Assembly (NCBI GenBank): GCA_028456385.1
Contig: JALNQF010000089.1
Coordinates: 109,694-173,693 of the forward strand
Origin: Ophiosphaerella korrae
Lineage: Eukaryota; Ascomycota; Dothideomycetes; Pleosporales; Phaeosphaeriaceae
Length of the DNA stretch: 64,000 nucleotides
Direction: 5' to 3'
Part shown: in pieces, positions 11,001 to 23,200 of the stretch
Layout: every line of letters begins with the position of its first letter
How positions within the stretch are numbered: the first letter of the stretch is position 1
Position numbers and translations under genes: made by a program
The notes under the pieces: generated by a model
Seen by the model: only the letters and a program-made list of their open reading frames with translations
The model's database searches: none
What the model was told of the DNA's origin: nothing

Positions 11001-13724
11001 AAAGAGCGTCTGCTATCATCACGGGCCTGCCTCAAAAGCTGCAAATTCGTGTCCGGGGTCATATTTTTATTTTTGACACTGTGCATAGTTAAAAGACCTA
11101 ATCAATATGATCTCCGAAAACTGCGTAACTGCTGAGTGTTACTGTCAATTGACGTCTTTCGAAAAATAGTAACGCAACCTACTCGAAGTGCAACAGGGCT
11201 AGATTAGGATTGTGCCTACGGCCAGGATAACATGTCTTTTCTTAGGTCGAGAACACCGCTAGACTCGGGGCGCATAAACACGAGATTGAAGACCATAGGC
11301 CACTATTTTATTTCCTTCTATTATTGTGAGATACTTCATCGAAGCAACCCATAGATGTAACTAGCCACGACGAGCTACGTTGATGCAACTTGACTGAGCT
11401 CGTTTACTTGAGATCTGCCAACCCAGTCTTCCGGAATTGTACGTCATGAAAGGCGGGGCACTTATTGACCACATATTAGGTCAACAACAGAGCGCAGCAA
11501 CCCACTGGTTTTGGCTTTGTGCGAATGACCTGTAGTCTCGAATATGTAGAAGGGCTCTGGCTAATCGAGGCTGAAACCTTGCGTGAATTCAGCAATGACT
11601 TCACGAAGCGCTCTGATTGCACTGCGTGTGTTGTTCGAGCCTCCCACCGCCATTCGCGGACAATGACAGCGGACCAAGGAGCATGTACCAAGGGCAGCTG
11701 CAGAGTGGCCTTGCAAAAGGGTCGCGTCGATTTGAGGTCACGGGTAGCGACAGTAGCGCCCCAGCAGCAGCCCCAGCATGTTTTTGAAGCCTTGGAGCGG
11801 TCTGTTCTGAGACATGAACACCGCCTTTTCGTTAACAAACAAGTCCACAAGCAATGCAAGTTTACTCCACTACAGATCCAGAGCAGACGTCTGTGCCGAT
11901 GCCTCCGGCTAGCATATCCAAGACAAACATCAAGCCAGAAAGCGTCAGTGACAAGATGATCAAGAGGCTTTTGGAAAATGAGACAGTGTCTCACTAGCAG
12001 CACAAGGTTGGCTTTGTTGAGAGACATGTATTTGTTTTTCCAATGTGACAGACATTCGTGATGATATCTAGGTATCTGAAGGCAAGCCAGGCGCTAGATC
12101 TCTCGAGTGTCGTTACCAGAATAAAGATTGCTATGGCACACCGACATTGCATCGATCTACCGATCTATTCACCGAAATTGAGCTGCAAGGCGCCCAAATA
12201 CATTTTTCAGATTGGAGATGGGACCACGTTTGCAATGCTGTGGCCAAGGGGGTCGTGCGTTTGTGCGAGCGGGAAGTCGCAGATGCAGGCGACTCGCTCT
12301 TTGCTTGACAACGAGATGGATAAGCCAACCTGGTCATCACTGGTCATCACAAGAAACACGCGTGATGCTACTGGAGCATCTCTGAGCTATGGCCAGCAGA
12401 GCCTGAATCATGCTGGTTGATCAGCGCATGCATCTACGGATGCTGCTCCAGATCTTTAGACCGTTAGAAGTGACGGTAGGTCCATCCTCGCAATTGTAGC
12501 ATGTGACCCTCTAAGAACCGCAGGATATATTTAGTCGTAGTAACAGTGTGAATCAAACGCCTGAAGTCACAGCTTCAAGGCTGAGATTTGGCAATGGTTG
12601 TGAACTCGCACGGTTAGCCGTAGATTGGATATGACTTGCTAGTTGAACTATTAAGGGCAATCAGATCAAAGTTTGTACCACAAGGGTTACCGCTCTGAAT
12701 GCAGGGTTCAACATGAGCAGTGTTTGATACCGTGGAACGGCATTGCCTCGATCCCATTTTCCTACCATCGCACTGTGCTTGACTCAGCATTTGTTTACAG
12801 CAGCTATCATTGGCTAAGGGAAGTATATGTCCCGCCTCGCAGGCTGGCAAGCTATCCAGTGTGCTTTCTGAAACCCAGCATGCACATGGGCACCGGACGT
12901 TACCTGCAGAACGCTCGGGCGAGCTTCAACTAGCGACGCACGTAGGTGTAGCGGTTAGCCGCCAGAGAGAAGGCAAAAACTAGCCTGTTAAAAGGACTTG
13001 GGTGCGGCATACTTAGAAAAGCCTGCTTTCTATCAGTACCTGTTGTCTCGTCCCCAGATTCCTGCCGATCATTTCTTCCCCTCTGATATAGGCTGAGACC
13101 AGATCCATTCAACAGTCACATTCCAGGTTTCGGTTACTTGCTGTGTCTTCTGCTGCCTTGTCCTCGGGCCGAAACTCAAACTCACTGGTCCAGCTGTACC
13201 ATTGCGATTGACGAGCAGGACTATCCGCTGGACACCACACGAGGTTGTCTAGTCGCCACGGGACCAAACCGTTTGCCGGGGGGCGCCACCTTCATTTTAG
13301 GATAAGACCAGGCTGATTTGCGCACCCCTTCACTACGCGGTATAGAGCATTCTTCCACGCATGTATTGTCCGCAAGACATTTAGACAAATAAAGTAAGTG
13401 CTTTTTTCATTGTCAACTCTGTCTCTTGTGAAAGCTGATGAGATGTCTAGACCAATAGCTGTCTTTCACTGCGGGGGGTTCGTAGGGTGAAACCATCTAC
13501 TGTCGTCTCGGGCGATTGACGGATTGTCCTCGTGAGCAATCTGCAAACAGGGTTTGGTCAGTCTCTTGTATTTATCCCTTGCCACCAAAAATCTTCTGGG
13601 TCAACGTCAATTGTCGTTTCACAGCAGCACAATCTACGATACTAACCTTGCCCAGCTCGTCGTCCTTGAAAGACCTGGTACTAGACATCAGTCCGAAACA
13701 TCTCACTTGAATCGAGCTCGAGCC
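8080..13724. other. Gene-poor stretch of about 5.6 kb
   Basis: The first 300 bp is probably the TOP2 3' UTR. Many open frames of 60-180 codons occur on both strands (for example 9599-9988 minus, 11476-12027 minus, 12058-12420 plus). None shows a domain, a signal peptide, a coherent exon chain or repeated structure. Base composition is not strongly AT-rich and I see no terminal repeats or transposase/RT motifs. One Cys-rich open stretch at 8758-8943 is listed as a finding. The last kilobase should hold the promoter of the APSES gene. Confidence 0.5.
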
Positions 13725-15113
13725 ATGGAAATTAACTCGCTGCTTAACCCAACCACCGGTAACGAACTCAAGGCGACATCTGGCATATCATATTCACTAT
13801 CAGCCACCGTCGCTCCAAAGAAGCAAAGGGTAGCAAAGGACGCTCCAATCTTCACGGAAGGCAACAAAACGGTTGGTATTGTTAACTACTATCCTCATGA
13901 AATTGAAAAGGATCATTTGACTGCCCAATATGTATTTCGAATATATCCTCTGGGCCGGGGCGAGATAAGTCAGAAAGGTGTCCGGCATATTCCATACAAT
14001 AGTGACAAAAAAGACTTCTTTGAGAAAACCGGGCGAGAAGCATTCGAAGGTATGTTTGTATCCACAAAGGTAGATGCCAGAGCTAAGCCACACAGTATTC
14101 CAGTACACATTCAAAAAGCCTGGCGAGGATAAGGAATATGTGGTCGTATGGGACTATAACGTTGGTTTGGTCCGCATGACACCTTTCTTCAAGGCATGCA
14201 AGTATCCGAAGGTTGGTTTGGCTCCTATGTGAAGAAAGAAATGAATTGACAAGGACAGACGGTACCTGCCAAAGCTATGAAAGAGAATCCGGGGCTGAAA
14301 GAGATATGCTACAGCATCACAGGTGGCGCTCTGGTGTGTCAAGGTCAGTTTGGATTATCGAAGCTCCAAGCCATGATTTGCTGACCTGTGTTAGGATACT
14401 GGATGCCTTACGAGGCTGCTAAAGCCATAGCGATGACCTTTTGCTACGAAATCAGATGCGCACTGATACCCATCTTTGGCAACGATTTCCCTTCCAAGTG
14501 TCTCAGGCCAGACCATTCGAACTTTGCCAAATTCCTCATAGACCCAGCGACCGTACAGTGCTGCACGAAGGATACAACTCGTTTTCGCACCGAGGGCAGT
14601 TCATACCGCATCTCAGTGCCCCAGCATTCCCCCCCAATCACGGAGCCACAAACGGTACACTTCGGCTCCCCATGGACGACACCAAGGGCGTTACGAGAGC
14701 GCCGTCACCAACCGGCTGATCTCGAAAGCGGGTACGAGACCGACACCGACTTTAGTGACAGGAATGTCTTCTCACCACAAGTTTCCCCTCGCAGTCGGTT
14801 CACCACGGTAAACAGGCGGCATCGGTCACCACTCACGCCCAGTTCGTCCATGATAAGTTCTCCTATCAACATGCACACCTCTCCGCGTATTCAGATGCCG
14901 GTCGCCGTTCCAGACGACTCTGGAAATGAGCGTCTCGCTATGAAGCGAACCTACTCCGACGTGGCATGCAGTGAACATGACAATGACAAGATGGTTCCTT
15001 GCCCTTCAAAATCAAATATCGCTAATAGCACTGAGGTTGAAGCGGCTGAGGCATTGCTGTCATTAAGCGGGTGGAACAACACGTCGGTGAAGAGAGCGTG
15101 TCGAGAGACTTAA
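13725..15113 (+). CDS. APSES/KilA-N-type transcription factor, Xbp1-like (join 13725-14049, 14096-14211, 14259-14343, 14395-15113)
   Basis: Spliced product 414 aa. Splicing restores a continuous domain from [20 protein letters not shown] through [20 protein letters not shown] and [19 protein letters not shown] to [20 protein letters not shown] and then [12 protein letters not shown]. The last segment is the core of the fungal APSES/KilA-N DNA-binding fold, in the form I associate with Xbp1-like stress repressors and not with StuA or Mbp1. The C-terminal half is Ser/Pro-rich and probably disordered; it ends with an [12 protein letters not shown] motif. The introns are 46, 47 and 51 bp. The second starts GTTGGT, an unusual donor, but the frame supports it. 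An upstream in-frame codon at 13554 exists, but the ATG at 13725 fits a short MEINSLLNP start better. The role as a nuclear regulator is inferred from the domain. Confidence 0.82.
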
Positions 15114-15421
15114 GTGAGGAATGTGCTTGTCTCCCCACTTACCTTGATGTGCTGGTGGTTGGCTACTGCACCGAGCAACCACCTTTCTTGATGTTGATAT
15201 CAAGCGGTCACTTTGTTTTGAAAAATTTGGTGGCGTTCATTTTATTTACACACATAGACGGCGTTTTCTGGTTTCTCAGCGCGCATGATCAGCACTTTAT
15301 ATGTACTCTTGGCGTTTGCTAGTGCTTTGTTAGATTGGCCATGGCAGGCTTCATTTCCTACGTATCGCTCATGTATAGAAGATCGAAAATTCAATTTATG
15401 TATACAATCCAGCGCTCATGT
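15114..15421. other. Convergent 3' ends, no gene seen
   Basis: About 300 bp between the tail-to-tail APSES and GST genes, probably both 3' UTRs. Confidence 0.5.
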
Positions 15422-16182
15422 TTATTTAGCTTGTGCCTTGAGAGCCTCGATTCTCTTCTTCGTTCCGGCAATGTTCGCCTCTTCATCCCAAACATACAAG
15501 ACGCTCTCTAGCTTGACAACCTCAGCGGCCCACTTGGAGAAGTTGGGGAGAGTATTGAAGCCATCCCCTAGGGACTGTGGAAGCAAACCATGTTTTATGA
15601 GGGCATATGTACGCAGGATAAATGGTGCAGTCAAAGCTTCGGCAAGTGTCACCTTGCTGCTGCCCCCAAAAAATGGCGCAGCATCCTTGAGCAACGGCTC
15701 AATCTCCTTGCCGACAATGCCCACAAGTTCTTTCGTCAGCTTTTGCTGCTCGTCCGACTCAGCCTTGAGAATCTGGAACCAGAAGCTTCCGGCTTTGGAG
15801 AACCATGTGTCGACGAAGAAATTGATGCGCGCTCTGGTCAGCGCATCTTTTGGATTGCCTGCGGCGGGGAACAGGTGCGAAGGGTATGCATCGGCCAAAA
15901 AGGTAGCGACGATACCAGATTCTGTAAGAATCTCTCCATTGAAGTCTATTGTAGGGACGAGACCACGCTAATAAAAGGTCAATAAGACAGCTGCGGCGAA
16001 AGGATTGTACTGACTGGATTAAGCTCCAAGTACCAAGGCTCTCTCGGTGTATTCAAATCAATGATAACCTCGTCGTACTTTAATCCCAGCTCTTTCAAAA
16101 CGATGTGTGCACGATGTGCCCAGGGACAACCATGGTTTGTATACAGAGTGATCTTTGGGGCATCGCCGTTGGTTTGAGCCAT
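15422..16182 (-). CDS. Glutathione S-transferase, omega/lambda-like (join of 16182-16015 and 15967-15422)
   Basis: Conjugates or reduces electrophiles and thiols with glutathione in the cytosol. Spliced product 237 aa, the usual GST length. The N-terminal thioredoxin-like domain starts ITLYTNHGCPWAHRAHIVL; the CPWAHR motif (Cys19) suggests a Cys-type (omega-like) active site in place of Tyr/Ser. The 47 bp intron (15968-16014) joins LELNP to RGLVPTIDFNGEILTES, restoring the cis-Pro loop (VPT) and the Glu-Ser glutathione-binding pair. The C-terminal helical domain runs from about residue 95 to the end. Substrate is unknown. It is convergent with the APSES gene upstream. Confidence 0.92.
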
Positions 16183-16566
16183 GTTGACTTTGGATGACGA
16201 TGAGACCTCGGGATTAGTGAATAACTGATATCTAAAGGATCAAAGCTATAGAAGTGCGATAATGGTGAGGCATGAGCGATTTGTGGTGTTTATAAGCCAC
16301 TGTACTCGGCCTTGTGTGTTGCGAGTGTTGGTGGCTAGCTTAGAAATCAATCGATTGCATCAGAACGCTAGATGATCGCATGCTAAACGAGGGGTATCCC
16401 TATGCGCCCAAAAACCAACCCACCCTAGAGCTCAAACAAACGCCATGACGACAACGCCTGACATACTGTACGTGCTTCCCGTCTACTTAATTTACCCAAT
16501 ACACCAATCGTAGATAATTTTGAGGCTGGATGCAAAGCCGAAAGCAAAGAATTTTCATCCGTCGGC
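16183..16566. other. Intergenic, GST promoter side
   Basis: Between the GST start and the SNU23 stop on the same strand. No gene or RNA structure recognised. Confidence 0.5.
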
Positions 16567-17266
16567 TTAACTGATGACACCGTCTCCGTCAACATTCCAC
16601 TCCATAACGTTACTATCGCCATTCTTTTTCGCCCGCCGTTTTTCGTTGCGCTTCCGCCTGCGCTCTTCAGCCTCCTGCTCGATCCTATCTCTGCTCATTT
16701 CCAGCCTTGTATCGAGATCGGTGACTTCTTGCAAAGCGGACTCGTCTCGCTTTCGTTTGAGGTACCGTAAACGTTCCCGTACGTCTTCGAGCGTCGCGCG
16801 TTTGACTTCGCCAGACTGGCCGGTCGCCAGCAAATGCTGCTTGCTATTTAAATGCTCCACATATTGGATGTTGTCCCTGAACACCTATGTTAGCTTAGAT
16901 ATCTTGGCTATGCCATTGGGGGGGAGCGCACTTGAATGTGAGATCGCAGGCCTGGCAATATGCGCCTGCACCCTTTCCCCTCTTCCCTACTCCAGCTGCT
17001 GCAGATGTGAGCGTTTGCTTGCCAATCATCTGGCTCCAGTCTATCCTTTCGCTTCGCGCTTCGGTCTGCTTCAGGTCCTCGGGGGTCGATGCTCGTCGCC
17101 TATACGACTTCCCGGCTGCCTTCGCTTCGTATCGTTCTTTGGCTTCGTCGCGTTCTTTCGCCTCTCGCTCCTTCGCCTTCTTGGCCATTTCTTCTCGGTC
17201 CCATGTTTTCCTGAAATCTGTATCTCCTCCGCCCTGGGTTCCGTACGCGCCTGCTTTGCCGCTCAT
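16567..17266 (-). CDS. SNU23: SNU23-like U4/U6.U5 tri-snRNP zinc-finger protein (join of 17266-16932 and 16876-16567)
   Basis: Spliceosome component homologous to yeast Snu23 and metazoan ZMAT2, acting in the nucleus in the tri-snRNP. Spliced product 214 aa. The N-terminus has the family motif DTDFRKTWDREEMAKKAKER, followed by a basic, charged helix. The single U1-type C2H2 finger spans the intron: Cys104 and Cys107 (CQACDLTFK) in exon 1, His120 and His126 (VEHLNSKQH) in exon 2. The 55 bp intron (16877-16931) starts GTGCGC. The C-terminus is a charged helix rich in Arg/Glu (RIEQEAEERRRKRNEKRR). The ATG at 17266 is chosen over one five codons upstream because MSGKAGAYG fits homologues better. 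Confidence 0.92.
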
Positions 17267-17813
17267 CGTGGATAATTTCACAAATCTTTGGATTTCGTAT
17301 GATGGGAGTGTAATTCTTCAGAGGCTGGCGTGTAGCTCTGATAACACGAAAAATACGTTAGTAGAAAGCACGCTAGAGCAACAGGGCGACTCTGAGATTG
17401 TAGCCGGGAGATTGGTGCACTGCACAAGCTCCAAAAAGTGCGGCATGTGTTCCTGCCAAGCAAAGCACAGACACAGCTTCTATTTGCTACCTCTGTCAGC
17501 CCAGTGACTTTGGGTAGGTATTCTTTGATTGTTATCATATTGAATGCTATCTTGGATGACTAACTAATAGCTTCCGGGAAATATAGAACTCGAAGTATTG
17601 CCAATTCATGAATAAGAGAAAGCTCAAACGCGATGAACAACTCAAAAAACAACGATCCGCGAGCTTGCAATGAAACTTATCAACTCCTCGCTATGCTTCG
17701 TTTCCAGCAAGGAAACGTGCTTCAGTCGCAATCTCAAATTCATAGTCCCAAGAAACACGACGCCCGTTGCATGCTGATCCATGAACCACTAGGTCAATCT
17801 CGAAGGGCAGTCT
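17267..17813. other. Intergenic, no gene seen
   Basis: Between the SNU23 start and the 3' end of the next minus-strand gene. Short frames only. Confidence 0.5.
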
Positions 17814-18563
17814 TCAGTAGGGATAAGGGCCTGGCGGCCGTGCAAATGCTCCATGTTGGATTGGGGGTGTAGGTACGGGTGGTGGGCCTCTCATCACGCG
17901 GTGCAAAGCTGCGTGCCTCTCTGTACCTACAGAGCCATCTCTGTCCCGTCTCTTTTTTTTCTTCTTCTCGATACCTAGATTAGAGACATTGATGTACCCG
18001 CCCCTGTCGTACCCTCTGTCGGCGTAGCCAGCCGCGGCGAATGGGGGTTGAATAACTTCCTGCGATCGATCACTTGGCAGCCTCAGATCTACAAGGCTAT
18101 AGAAGTAATCTAAAACTTCTGGATAGCGAAGGACTGATGCACGCCAATCGGCATCAATGCCGCGCTTCAATTCTGCATGTGCTTCGGCAATCTGTGACTG
18201 TAACGTGGTAGTGTACATGTGAGGAATCGGCGGACGGCCTGAGTATCGCATGTAAATGTCGTAATGTGGCAGTGAAGCCAAGTACGCAGAATGTGCTTGT
18301 TTCCGAATTGAAGTCAGGCTTTCAAAAGCCTTGAGGATGTGCTGGCGCGCATGATTGATAACCCAGTCGCTACATGTTGTTAGCAGGAAGCAGAGCCAAG
18401 TTCTAGGCATGGGAGCATACCGTATTTCCGCCAGTTTCTCATCCATAGCACGCTGTTCCGCCTGTTTTACAGCGATCTGCAGCCTCTCCGATTCGCAAGG
18501 GCATTCTGGATATGCCGGTGCGTAGCAGATGGCGCAATTGGGAGCCTCATCCATCTCACTCAT
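17814..18563 (-). CDS. Conserved fungal protein of unknown function (join of 18563-18421 and 18369-17814)
   Basis: The N-terminus has a dense Cys motif (CAICYAPAYPECPCESERL, residues 10-28), suggestive of a small zinc-binding knot. A charged helix follows, then a helical central region with HILKAFESLTSIRKQAHSAY and PHYDIYMRYSGRPPIPHMYT. The C-terminus is Gly/Arg/Pro-rich with a poly-Lys patch (IEKKKKKRRDRDG) that may serve as a nuclear localisation signal. A 51 bp segment (18370-18420) with GTATGC, CTAAC and TAG is very probably an intron although it is in frame; removal gives 232 aa (AEIR-DWVINHARQ). I do not recognise the family by name and assign no function. Confidence 0.8.
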   Translation of the reverse strand: MSEMDEAPNCAICYAPAYPECPCESERLQIAVKQAEQRAMDEKLAEIRYAPMPRTWLCFLLTTCSDWVINHARQHILKAFESLTSIRKQAHSAYLASLPHYDIYMRYSGRPPIPHMYTTTLQSQIAEAHAELKRGIDADWRASVLRYPEVLDYFYSLVDLRLPSDRSQEVIQPPFAAAGYADRGYDRGGYINVSNLGIEKKKKKRRDRDGSVGTERHAALHRVMRGPPPVPTPPIQHGAFARPPGPYPY

Positions 18564-20231
18564 AGTATCGTTTCAAGTAAAGCTCTCGGTCATGATCGGT
18601 TCAAGCTATCGTGCATGTGGTCTGCCCGCTCGCAATCCACTGATGAAGAGCGAGTCTGCCGTTCGAGGTGAGATGGAGTAGCGGATGGATTGGAGGCGAT
18701 GAGGTGGTCGTTGGATGATCAAACACAGGCGGTGACAAGAGAGATATTACATGACGACTGTCGTGGAGAGCGAGCCCTGATATTGGCTAGCTCTGTGCGG
18801 CTTATGGACTGGTTCTATGGATTGGACAGCTGGGTTGATGCGCAATGAGTTGGCAAATCGCTAAGTCCACTGAGCGCTCAACCTCGGCATGCGCCAAGCC
18901 CCGGGCCCTCAGCGACAGATGGACAATGGTGAGATGGCGAGAGGATGACAGCTCCTTTGCGAGTGCTTGAAGCCGTATATCAAAGACAACAGTGAAGCCT
19001 GTGCTACGTTCAGCACTGTCGGTAGGTGGTGAGGGTGCCACCTGCTACCCCGCACGACGTGCATGCCCTGCAACTCATCCGAGAGGAACGCCCAACAAAC
19101 GTATGAACACGATCAACGGAAACGGAAAATCGCATGTAGGAGAATAGATGGAAAATGGAAGCGGAGACAGCCATGCATATAATGCGATGCAGTTGCCGAG
19201 GAAATGTTGAATTGTTTCTGACGCTTGCTTACCTGACTGGAACTGACTGCGATTGGAATGCCGACTTTGGATGCGATCGGAATTCTGTCAATATTGAATA
19301 AACGTGGAGTGACCATGGGTCACAAATGTGCATTATCGCTTTATGTCAAGCATTATTAGGCAGGCATTCTGACCTCGCTGCGACCAAAGCCGTCGCCCAT
19401 GCACTACACATCACCCTACCTAAGCCGAACATCGGAGAAGACGGGGTTGGATAGCCACGGTGAATATTCATGCCGAGCACGAGTCATGTGGTGATCCAAT
19501 TCTGACCGCTTCATGCACAACCTACTGTGTCTGCGCAGACACGCATCGTTCCGGAGCATAGTGGTTTACGGCTGAGGCTGTCATATTCGCAAATTTTCCA
19601 TATCAGTCCTTCATGTTCCCCACACTCGGTTTCTAGCCCATTCCAGCTGGCCACTACCAATCGCATACCACATGGGGGCTTACTTGCCTAGGATCATGCA
19701 GAATCATGGTGGGGTTTGTCAGCTCCACAACTCATTAGTAGGCCTTAGGCAAGCCGATCGCTACGGTCATCCAATTGGGTCGTTGTTGTAATCTTTCTCG
19801 TCTTGCGAGGGACGTTGACTGCTGCGATGTTACCTTGTAAAGAGATGGAGGCCAACTGAGCAGCCAGTACGCTTCCAAGTCAGGCTTAGGACCCTCTGTA
19901 ATCCAAGATACCAAACAAAGGATCGGCTCTGACTCAGTGGCTTCCAAAGATGGTTCCCTTGAACATTTCACGCCAAGCACCCAACCTCTACAAAACTGGC
20001 TAATATTTTGACATCCTGCGCACGGGCCAGTACGCCCTTCGTTTTGACATGACATGGTCCTAGCGCCAATCTGTGACTGGTCTGGACGTGAATAGGATAG
20101 CTGCTCTTCTTATTCGAGGCATGGGTTCTTTATATGCTATCTTCTTCACGCCTTATTGTCATTCTTCCTCCATACTCTAAGGAAAGACGTATTTGTCATT
20201 CCACGTCAAGCACAGGTGACATTCGCTCATC
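18564..20231. other. Divergent intergenic region, 1.7 kb, no gene seen
   Basis: Head-to-head upstream regions of the unknown protein (minus) and the homeobox regulator (plus). Frames at 18802-19041 and 19735-20055 on the minus strand have no recognisable features. Confidence 0.5.
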
Positions 20232-23200
20232 ATGGCTACCCTAGACGCATCCGATCTTGGCCAATTCTTCGATTTCGGCGATGCGGCTATGCCAGATGCG
20301 CAGGAGGAAATAATGGAAGATGATTTAGTCATACACTCTGGCGAGGGGTAAGTGAGCCCAAATCGAATACTACACAATTTCGCCCCTAGAACACGGAAGT
20401 GCCCTGGCTCTAGTTTCCAGCCAGCCGGCTGTCTTCAAGATATGTCAGAAGCCTGTTCACGGCTCAAGTGTCTAGTTTTGGTTTACGCTTGAGGCTGATA
20501 TAGTGCAGTTGCCTATCCCAAGAGGAACTTCAAAACATCACCAAACCCGGACCAGAGTTCAACACCGACTTCTCTACCTATCTGCCTCGATACCAGAAGG
20601 TAGCTCATCCATGTGACTACTGTCGTTTGAAAAGCCTCGAGTGCTTTATATACGACGCTGATGGCTCAGGGCAAGTTCGATGTTCGCCATGCAATGCTTT
20701 GTTTCGTCCGTGTAGTTTTAGCGATCCAGAGAAAATGCCTGGTCTCAAGCAAAAGACTGCTCTAGACACATTAGATGTCGTGGGCGAGGATGACGAACGT
20801 TGCTTTGGCGGTCTGACCGGCAAGAAGCAGATGCGGTCACTTGGTCACATAGGACCTATTGAGGATGACAGTCAAGCAGAGGGTCGGCCCAAGAAAGGGG
20901 CTGCTGCTGCTCGTTTCCCACGAGCTGCTATCAAGTTGTTGAAAGATTGGATGCTACAACACATCGATCACCCTTATCCTACAGAAGGAGACAAGGAGCT
21001 CCTGAGCCAACAAACCGGGCTGTCCATTGGCCAAATCTCCAACTGGATGGCCAACACCAGGAGAAGGCAAAAAGCACGGCCCAAACGATGCGCATCACCA
21101 AGTATTCGTCCGTCAACTGAAGCGATGGATATTCCCGCAGGAAGAACCTGGGAGTCCCTTGGTACGTACTCTAAATCCGAGCCTGGCAAAGCCCACAAAT
21201 TCATGGTGTCCGCCACGTCCGGGAGGTTTATGACCTTTCGTATGGGGGACAGACGTCAGGGTGGTGATGCAGGCTCACGGACCTACGCTTCTTTCCAAGT
21301 GCCGGTCATCAAGCAGCAGAATTGTTATGGTTGACTTCAAATAGATCCTTTTGAAAGATGGAAGCACTCTCCAGTACAAAACGAACCTGCACCATTGACC
21401 GCTATCACACATGCTATAGAAAATTTTGACCCACCAGCAGCGGGCAGTGCTAGCACAAGCTACCGAAACGACGCCTCAAATACTAGCACCGGCAGTTTCT
21501 CGCTCTTCAGGGCGCCTTCGATATCGTCCTTGGAGACGGGGCTGACAGGCATTTCGTCGGGTTCTGTCGGATCACATAACTCAGCTTATTCGTACGGCTC
21601 ACGTCACTCCCTTGGATCAATGAATAGCTTGAAGTCAAAAGAAAGGCGCAGGCGTCGACGACTCCCAGCTCGCCCTCCTAAACAAGATGCCAATGACCCT
21701 CCACGAATGTTTCAGTGCACATTCTGCACCGATAGATTCAAAGCCAAGTACGACTGGTCACGTCACGAAAAAAGCCTTCACTTGTCACTGGAAAAGTGGA
21801 TTTGCGCACCTTTAGGCGAGATAATTACCGACAAAGTGACTGGAAAGCGCAAATGTGTTTACTGTGATGAGTTGGAACCAAGTGAGGAGCACTTGACAAC
21901 ACACAATCACAATGCCTGTGTGGAGAAGGGCCGTGAATCTCGAACATTCTATAGGAAAGATCATCTGAGGCAACACTTGCGGTTGATGTATGTATTATCC
22001 CCATTGTGCAAGTTTCGATCATTTTATTGTGGCAAGCGAAAACGAGAGATGACTAACTCCGAGCAGGCACGGCTGTAAAATGACAGTCAGTATGGATTCG
22101 TGGAAGTCTGAAGCACAGTATATCAAGTCGCGTTGTGGCTTCTGTCAGACGACTTTCGACAAGTGGCAAGACCGCGTCGATCATCTTGCAAAAGAGTTTC
22201 GGAACGGCGCAGATATGAAGTCATGGAAAGGATGTAGAGGCTTAGACCCTCATGTCGCTATTCATGTCACCAACGCGATGCCGCCGTACCTCATTGCTAA
22301 TGAGAGTAAATCCCCGTTCCCATTCTCTGCAAGCAATGTTTCAAGTCTAAAGGTAAGCTTCTAGAATCCTAGTTGCATTGATTCTGCCCTAGATCCAACA
22401 ACCGCTTACACTACCCAGCAAACTGCTTTACGGCTCGAGGATAGAGACCTGGAATATCTTCTGCCTAGCAATCTGGCGACAAGCCCAACAAACGATCTAT
22501 TTGTGGCGTACCAGGATAATCGTGATCCAAACAGAATAGGTCCGATTCTTTTGTCTACTCCTAAATCGTATACGGCTTCGGAGTCAGTAACAGTAAATCC
22601 AAACGCAACATGCTGGGAAATTCTCACCCTCCGGCTTGGCCGATATGCGCGTGAGCACATCGAGAAACATGACCTTACTACTTTGACGGACGAGATGCTC
22701 CAGAATGAGGCACGCATGATCGTATATGGTGAAGCTGATGGGTGGGAACAAACTGCAGCGGATAACCCTGAATGGCTGAATCTTTTTAAGAAGGCCCATG
22801 GCATCAACGCGACAACTCCTACAGGAAGTAGGTAAACCCCTACTAATTCACCAAAAACCAAAGAGCTAACTAGTTCCGCAGACATAAATCTTCACGACGC
22901 TTACGAAGATCTTGGCATCCATTCCGGAAGTGTAGTTGATCCGAGTTTTAATGTTGACAACTTTGAGATATTGCAAGACCAACCCAATTCCGCTCTAGAT
23001 TTTGAATGCGCACTATCTGGCTCTAATAAATTGTTTGGCCTTGGACATCAACTCTCTTCCGGCCGCCAATCGCCCCGCAGTATTCCCGGTCTTTCCACCT
23101 CCGTCTCTGCGTCCCCTAAATCACTGGTTTCTCCGGCATTCAATGACCAGTTCGCAGGCGTATACGAAACAATTTCCGAGCTGGCCTGCACCAAGTCAGG

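Noticed and set aside
11476..12027. 183-codon minus-strand frame with many Cys, Arg and Trp
   Set aside because: Composition is erratic, the overlapping plus-strand frame is equally open, and no motif is recognisable.
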